From Pseudomonadota bacterium (lineage in GTDB: Bacteria > Pseudomonadota > Alphaproteobacteria > Rickettsiales > Rickettsiaceae): a stretch of DNA of 7,945 nt. A program made the translations under genes and the position numbers. The DNA is taken from positions 1 through 7,945 of the forward strand of contig JAJZHL010000040.1 in NCBI GenBank assembly GCA_021804505.1, in the 5' to 3' direction. The notes under the pieces are model-generated. The model made no database searches. It worked only from the letters and a program-made list of their open reading frames with translations, and was not told the DNA's origin. The number at the start of each line of letters is the position of its first letter. Position 1 is the first letter of the stretch. This document shows, one piece after another, positions 4,949 to 7,945 of the stretch.

Positions 4949-6413
4949 GACAAAATTGATATGTCTCTCAGTACCACGATATTTTCTTTTTATTTTCTCC
5001 CTGAGTCTTATTTTGGGGTTTGGAGCGCCCAATGTTTGGGCATTGTCTTTAGACAAAGCTCCTGGAGCAGTAGATAGTATTAAGGCAGGATATAAAGATA
5101 TAGGAGAGCTGCAAGGTGGAGCTAAGTCTGTTATACCTGTTGGGAAAGTGCCAGCATCAGTAGATAGTATTAAGGCAGGACATAAAGATACAGGAGAGCT
5201 ACAAGGTGGAGCTAAGCCTGCTATACCTGTTGGGAAAGTGCCAGCATCAGTAGATAGTATTAAGACAGCATATAAAGATATAGGAAAAGATATAGGAGTA
5301 CTACAAGAAGCAGCTAACCCATCTGCGCCTATAGAGACACAGCCGGTAGTGACAAGCGAGGATACTATAAAGCCAGTAGCGCAAGATATCGTAGTGGCAA
5401 GCCTAAGTAATGCACAGCTGGAGACGATACAGCAGGATGTAATGAAATATACTGCGACGGTGCCTACAGTAACGTTTGAGTATCTTAATTTAGTGTCGAG
5501 CAGTTTAAGTTCTAGATTAGGTGGTGTCAGGAGCCAGTCAGTAGCTGCTATATCATCAGGGGATGAAGGATATATAAGAAGAGGAGTTTGGATTGAAGGA
5601 GTATGGTCAGCCACAAAACAGAAGCAGTATAAAAATCTTTTGCCTTTTAAGAATAATCAGCAAGGCGGTGTTGTAGGGTTTGATACGGAGCTTAGTGATC
5701 GTTTGGTTATAGGAGCGGCTTATACGCTAGGTTTATCTAAGACCAAATTTAATGGTAGTGCTAATAATAGGCAGAGGGCTATTCTGCATATAGGAGCACT
5801 TTATGGTGAATATACTTTTCCTTCTAACATAACAATAAATTCATATTTAGAGTACGGAAGAGCGTTTATAAAGAATAAGAGCGAATTGGGAGTAATGAGT
5901 ATTAATGGTAAGTCCAAAGGTGATATAATGAGAGCGAAGCTTGAGGGGTATTATCAGTTTAATGCAGGAGAGCTTATTGTTAAGCCAATAGCTGGGATCA
6001 GGTATGATTATTATATGATGAAGAGTTATACGCAGCAGAGCAGTGTTGTTAGTATAAATGTCCCTAAGACGCAAGGGAAGAGAGTGGAGGTTGAAGCTGG
6101 GGTTGCGTTGGGTAAAGACATAATGCTTAAGAAGGTGACAATAAAGCCAGAAATATATGTTGGAATGGAGAGGGCTATAATGTCGAGCAATTCTAGCAGG
6201 ATTATTAGTATAAACAACGCGGCGACGCAGACACAAATTATGGGTATAACGCCGCAGAAGGTCTCTGGAGTATATGATACAATATACACTATAGGAGGGA
6301 GTGTGAAGATACAGTCAAGATCTAGGTTTGAGATAGGAGCTGGATATGATTACAGTTTCAAGAAGAAATTTGCTAATCATGCTGTATATTTAAGTAATAA
6401 AATTAGTTTTTAA
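4947..6413 (+). CDS. Small autotransporter with repeat passenger and beta-barrel
   Basis: The 488 residues follow type V secretion order: signal peptide, short passenger, helical linker, outer-membrane beta-barrel. Residues 1-32 have a long hydrophobic run (YFLFIFSLSLILGFG) and a likely cleavage site after VWA. Residues 37-130 are three tandem repeats of about 30 residues (VDSIKAGYKDIGELQGGAK and variants). Residues 150-205 look helical (NAQLETIQQDVMKY) and would sit in the barrel pore. From about 213 to the end, alternating strands such as GVWIEGVWSA, VVGFDTELSDRLVIGAAYTLG, LHIGALYGEYTF and RFEIGAGYDYSF form an autotransporter barrel, closing with the terminal Phe (KISF) needed for outer-membrane assembly. 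Rickettsial surface antigens (Sca family) share this barrel but usually have far larger passengers. There is no beta-helix or obvious enzyme here. AGGGA lies 6 nt before the ATG. It is probably surface exposed; ligand unknown. Truncation of a larger ancestor is possible. Confidence 0.87.
   Translation: MTKLICLSVPRYFLFIFSLSLILGFGAPNVWALSLDKAPGAVDSIKAGYKDIGELQGGAKSVIPVGKVPASVDSIKAGHKDTGELQGGAKPAIPVGKVPASVDSIKTAYKDIGKDIGVLQEAANPSAPIETQPVVTSEDTIKPVAQDIVVASLSNAQLETIQQDVMKYTATVPTVTFEYLNLVSSSLSSRLGGVRSQSVAAISSGDEGYIRRGVWIEGVWSATKQKQYKNLLPFKNNQQGGVVGFDTELSDRLVIGAAYTLGLSKTKFNGSANNRQRAILHIGALYGEYTFPSNITINSYLEYGRAFIKNKSELGVMSINGKSKGDIMRAKLEGYYQFNAGELIVKPIAGIRYDYYMMKSYTQQSSVVSINVPKTQGKRVEVEAGVALGKDIMLKKVTIKPEIYVGMERAIMSSNSSRIISINNAATQTQIMGITPQKVSGVYDTIYTIGGSVKIQSRSRFEIGAGYDYSFKKKFANHAVYLSNKISF
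5055..5336 (+). repeat. Tandem 90-bp repeats in the autotransporter passenger
   Basis: Unit 1 (5055-5144) and unit 2 (5145-5234) are each 90 bp and differ at about 10 positions. Unit 3 (about 5235-5336) begins nearly identically to unit 2 (AAAGTGCCAGCATCAGTAGA in both), then diverges and carries a 12-bp insertion encoding four extra residues (GKDI). The high DNA identity indicates recent in-frame duplication, so copy number may vary between strains. Confidence 0.9.
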
Positions 6414-6426
6414 GAAGTACCAAAAT

Positions 6427-7945
6427 TTAATCCGAAAGCTCTAAAATAGCTTCTTCTAAGGTACTAATCTGGTCACGTAGTTTTGCCGCTTGTTCAAATT
6501 CTAAGTTGCTTGCAGCAGTATACATCTCCTTCTTTAATTTCTCAATATGGGATTTAAGTTTTGCAGGGTTATGTAATAAGGTGTGTGTCTGAGTTTTATT
6601 ATCGATTTTACTATCTAGCTTTTCTAGTTCAAGCAATGCATGTATATTGTGGTTAATGGTCTTCGGTATTATGGAATGTTGCTGATTATATTCTGCCTGA
6701 ATTTTTCTTCTCCTATTGGTTTCACTGATAGCTTTATCGATAGATTTAGTGATGCGATCAGCATAGAGAACTACTCTTCCTTCGCTATTTCTTGCTGCTC
6801 TACCAATAGTTTGAATTAGTGAAACCTCTGACCGTAAAAAACCTTCTTTATCAGCGTCGAGTATTGCCACAAGACCGCATTCAGGAATATCCAGGCCCTC
6901 ACGGAGTAAGTTAATACCGACAATAATATCAATTGCTCCTTGACGTAAATCTCTTATTATTTCCACACGTTCGAGAGTATGTACGTTAGAATGTAAATAT
7001 GATACTTTATGTCCCAGTTCTTGGAGATAATTTGTTAGATCTTCTGCCATTTTTTTTGTCAAAGTGGTAACCAAAACTCGGAATCCTTTTTTTACCGTAT
7101 CCTGAATCTCGCCTAGCAGATCTTCAACTTGATTGGTAGCAGGTTTTATTACACATTCTGGATCAAGTAAGCCAGTCGGTCTGATAATTTGTTCTACTAC
7201 CACGCCTGAAGTTTCTTCTAATTCAAAGGCGGCAGGTGTGGCTGAAATAAAAATTGTTTGAGGCCTAAACTCTTGCCATTCTTCAAATTTTAGTGGTCTA
7301 TTATCTAAGGCAGAAGGAAGGCGAAACCCGTATTCTACTAGAACATCTTTTCTCGCTTTGTCACCATTATACATAGCTCTAATTTGAGGGACGGTTACGT
7401 GACTTTCGTCAACAAATAATAAGGCATCTTTTGGTAGGTACTCAAATAAAGTAGGAGGTGGTTGTCCTGCTGCTTTACCGGTTAGGAAACGCGAGTAATT
7501 TTCAATACCCTTACAGCTTCCTGTTTCCGTCATCATTTCCATATCGTACTGAGTCCGCTGGTTTAACCGTTGAGCTTCAAGCAATTTGTTTTGTTTAGTT
7601 AAAAATTCTAAACGTTGTTGTAATTCTTCTTCTATTTGTGAAATCGCATTTTGTACTACCTCTTTAGGAGTAACAAAATGTGAACCGCCGTATATAACAG
7701 CTTTATCTAGCCTTCTTAATTTCTGTCCTGTAAGAGGGTCAAATTCATTTATATGCTCTAGCTCATTACCGAAAAACGATAATCGCCAAGCTTTATCATT
7801 GTAATGTACAGGGAAAATATCAATATTATCACCATTGACTCTGAAAGTTCCACGATCAAATCCCACATCATTACGATCATACTGTAGATTTATTAGGTCA
7901 TTTAGTAACTTATCTCTAGGATAGTTCTGGCCTGTTTCTAAAGTG
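6427..7945 (-). CDS. uvrB: Excinuclease ABC subunit B (UvrB), 5' end outside window
   Basis: UvrB is the damage-verifying, helicase-related subunit of nucleotide excision repair; it is loaded by UvrA and recruits UvrC. The frame runs open to the right edge, so the GTG at 7866 is internal (preceded by [16 protein letters not shown]), giving about 505 residues of a usual 660-670. The first part, with Walker A and the beta-hairpin, is beyond the window. Present are the DESH Walker B (7399-7410), [61 protein letters not shown] and the motif [11 protein letters not shown] with its arginine finger region. The C-terminal UVR domain ([20 protein letters not shown]) that contacts UvrC and UvrA is complete. 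No frameshift is seen. The stop is 13 bp from the autotransporter stop on the opposite strand, with no hairpin between, so the two transcripts probably overlap at their 3' ends. Confidence 0.97.
   Translation of the reverse strand, partial: TLETGQNYPRDKLLNDLINLQYDRNDVGFDRGTFRVNGDNIDIFPVHYNDKAWRLSFFGNELEHINEFDPLTGQKLRRLDKAVIYGGSHFVTPKEVVQNAISQIEEELQQRLEFLTKQNKLLEAQRLNQRTQYDMEMMTETGSCKGIENYSRFLTGKAAGQPPPTLFEYLPKDALLFVDESHVTVPQIRAMYNGDKARKDVLVEYGFRLPSALDNRPLKFEEWQEFRPQTIFISATPAAFELEETSGVVVEQIIRPTGLLDPECVIKPATNQVEDLLGEIQDTVKKGFRVLVTTLTKKMAEDLTNYLQELGHKVSYLHSNVHTLERVEIIRDLRQGAIDIIVGINLLREGLDIPECGLVAILDADKEGFLRSEVSLIQTIGRAARNSEGRVVLYADRITKSIDKAISETNRRRKIQAEYNQQHSIIPKTINHNIHALLELEKLDSKIDNKTQTHTLLHNPAKLKSHIEKLKKEMYTAASNLEFEQAAKLRDQISTLEEAILELSD

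Noticed and set aside
5055..5336. CRISPR array
   Set aside because: The repeats are contiguous 90-bp coding units without spacers, in frame within an exported protein.
4934..5614. 226-codon minus-strand frame with repeated hydrophobic segments
   Set aside because: It is antisense to the autotransporter signal peptide and tandem repeats. Its own repeats mirror theirs and it matches no family. The plus-strand gene has a signal peptide, barrel and ribosome binding site.
5847..6289. Two overlapping minus-strand frames of 129 and 87 codons
   Set aside because: Both are shadows of the autotransporter barrel, with compositions expected from antisense reading and no recognisable domain.
7586..7804. 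72-codon plus-strand frame at the right end
   Set aside because: It is antisense to uvrB, which is unmistakable in the opposite strand.

Overview
The window looks like a chromosomal segment from an obligate intracellular alphaproteobacterium of the order Rickettsiales, most likely family Rickettsiaceae. The grounds are the strong AT bias, toxin-antitoxin genes and their remnants, a decayed gene copy, a TPR protein, and a small autotransporter of the rickettsial surface-antigen type, all between two housekeeping genes. Genus cannot be fixed from the sequence alone.

Layout. Positions 1-681 hold the 3' end of a dihydrolipoamide dehydrogenase gene (lpd). A VapBC toxin-antitoxin operon follows at 774-1414, with a promoter overlapped by a 30-bp perfect palindrome. 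The 390 bp from 1415 to 1804 hold no intact gene. They contain the tail of a second, MazE/PemI-like antitoxin (about 1437-1562) and a decayed fragment of a VOC/glyoxalase gene on the minus strand (about 1575-1725). Next is a family 2 glycosyltransferase with an N-terminal export signal (1805-2902), then an intact minus-strand VOC gene (2970-3377) whose 3' end matches the upstream fragment.

The 395-bp gap from 3378 to 3772 is rich in signals. It has a probable promoter for the VOC gene, a consensus sigma70 promoter (TTGACA, 16 bp, TATAAT) facing right, and three inverted repeats. All of the rightward signals lie ahead of a cytoplasmic-type TPR protein (3773-4798). A hairpin that may be a terminator follows. 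Then comes an autotransporter (4947-6413) with a signal peptide, a short passenger of tandem 30-residue repeats and a beta-barrel. Its 3' end faces that of uvrB (6427 to beyond 7945, minus strand) with 13 bp between them.

The window reads as an accessory island between lpd and uvrB. VapBC is a self-contained module. The exported glycosyltransferase, the TPR protein and the autotransporter are the candidates for contact with the host, but nothing in the sequence ties them into one pathway. I did not find a clear multi-gene novel system. The most unusual items are the exported GT2 enzyme, its position between a live and a dead copy of the same VOC gene, the layered inverted repeats before the TPR gene, and the repeat-passenger autotransporter.
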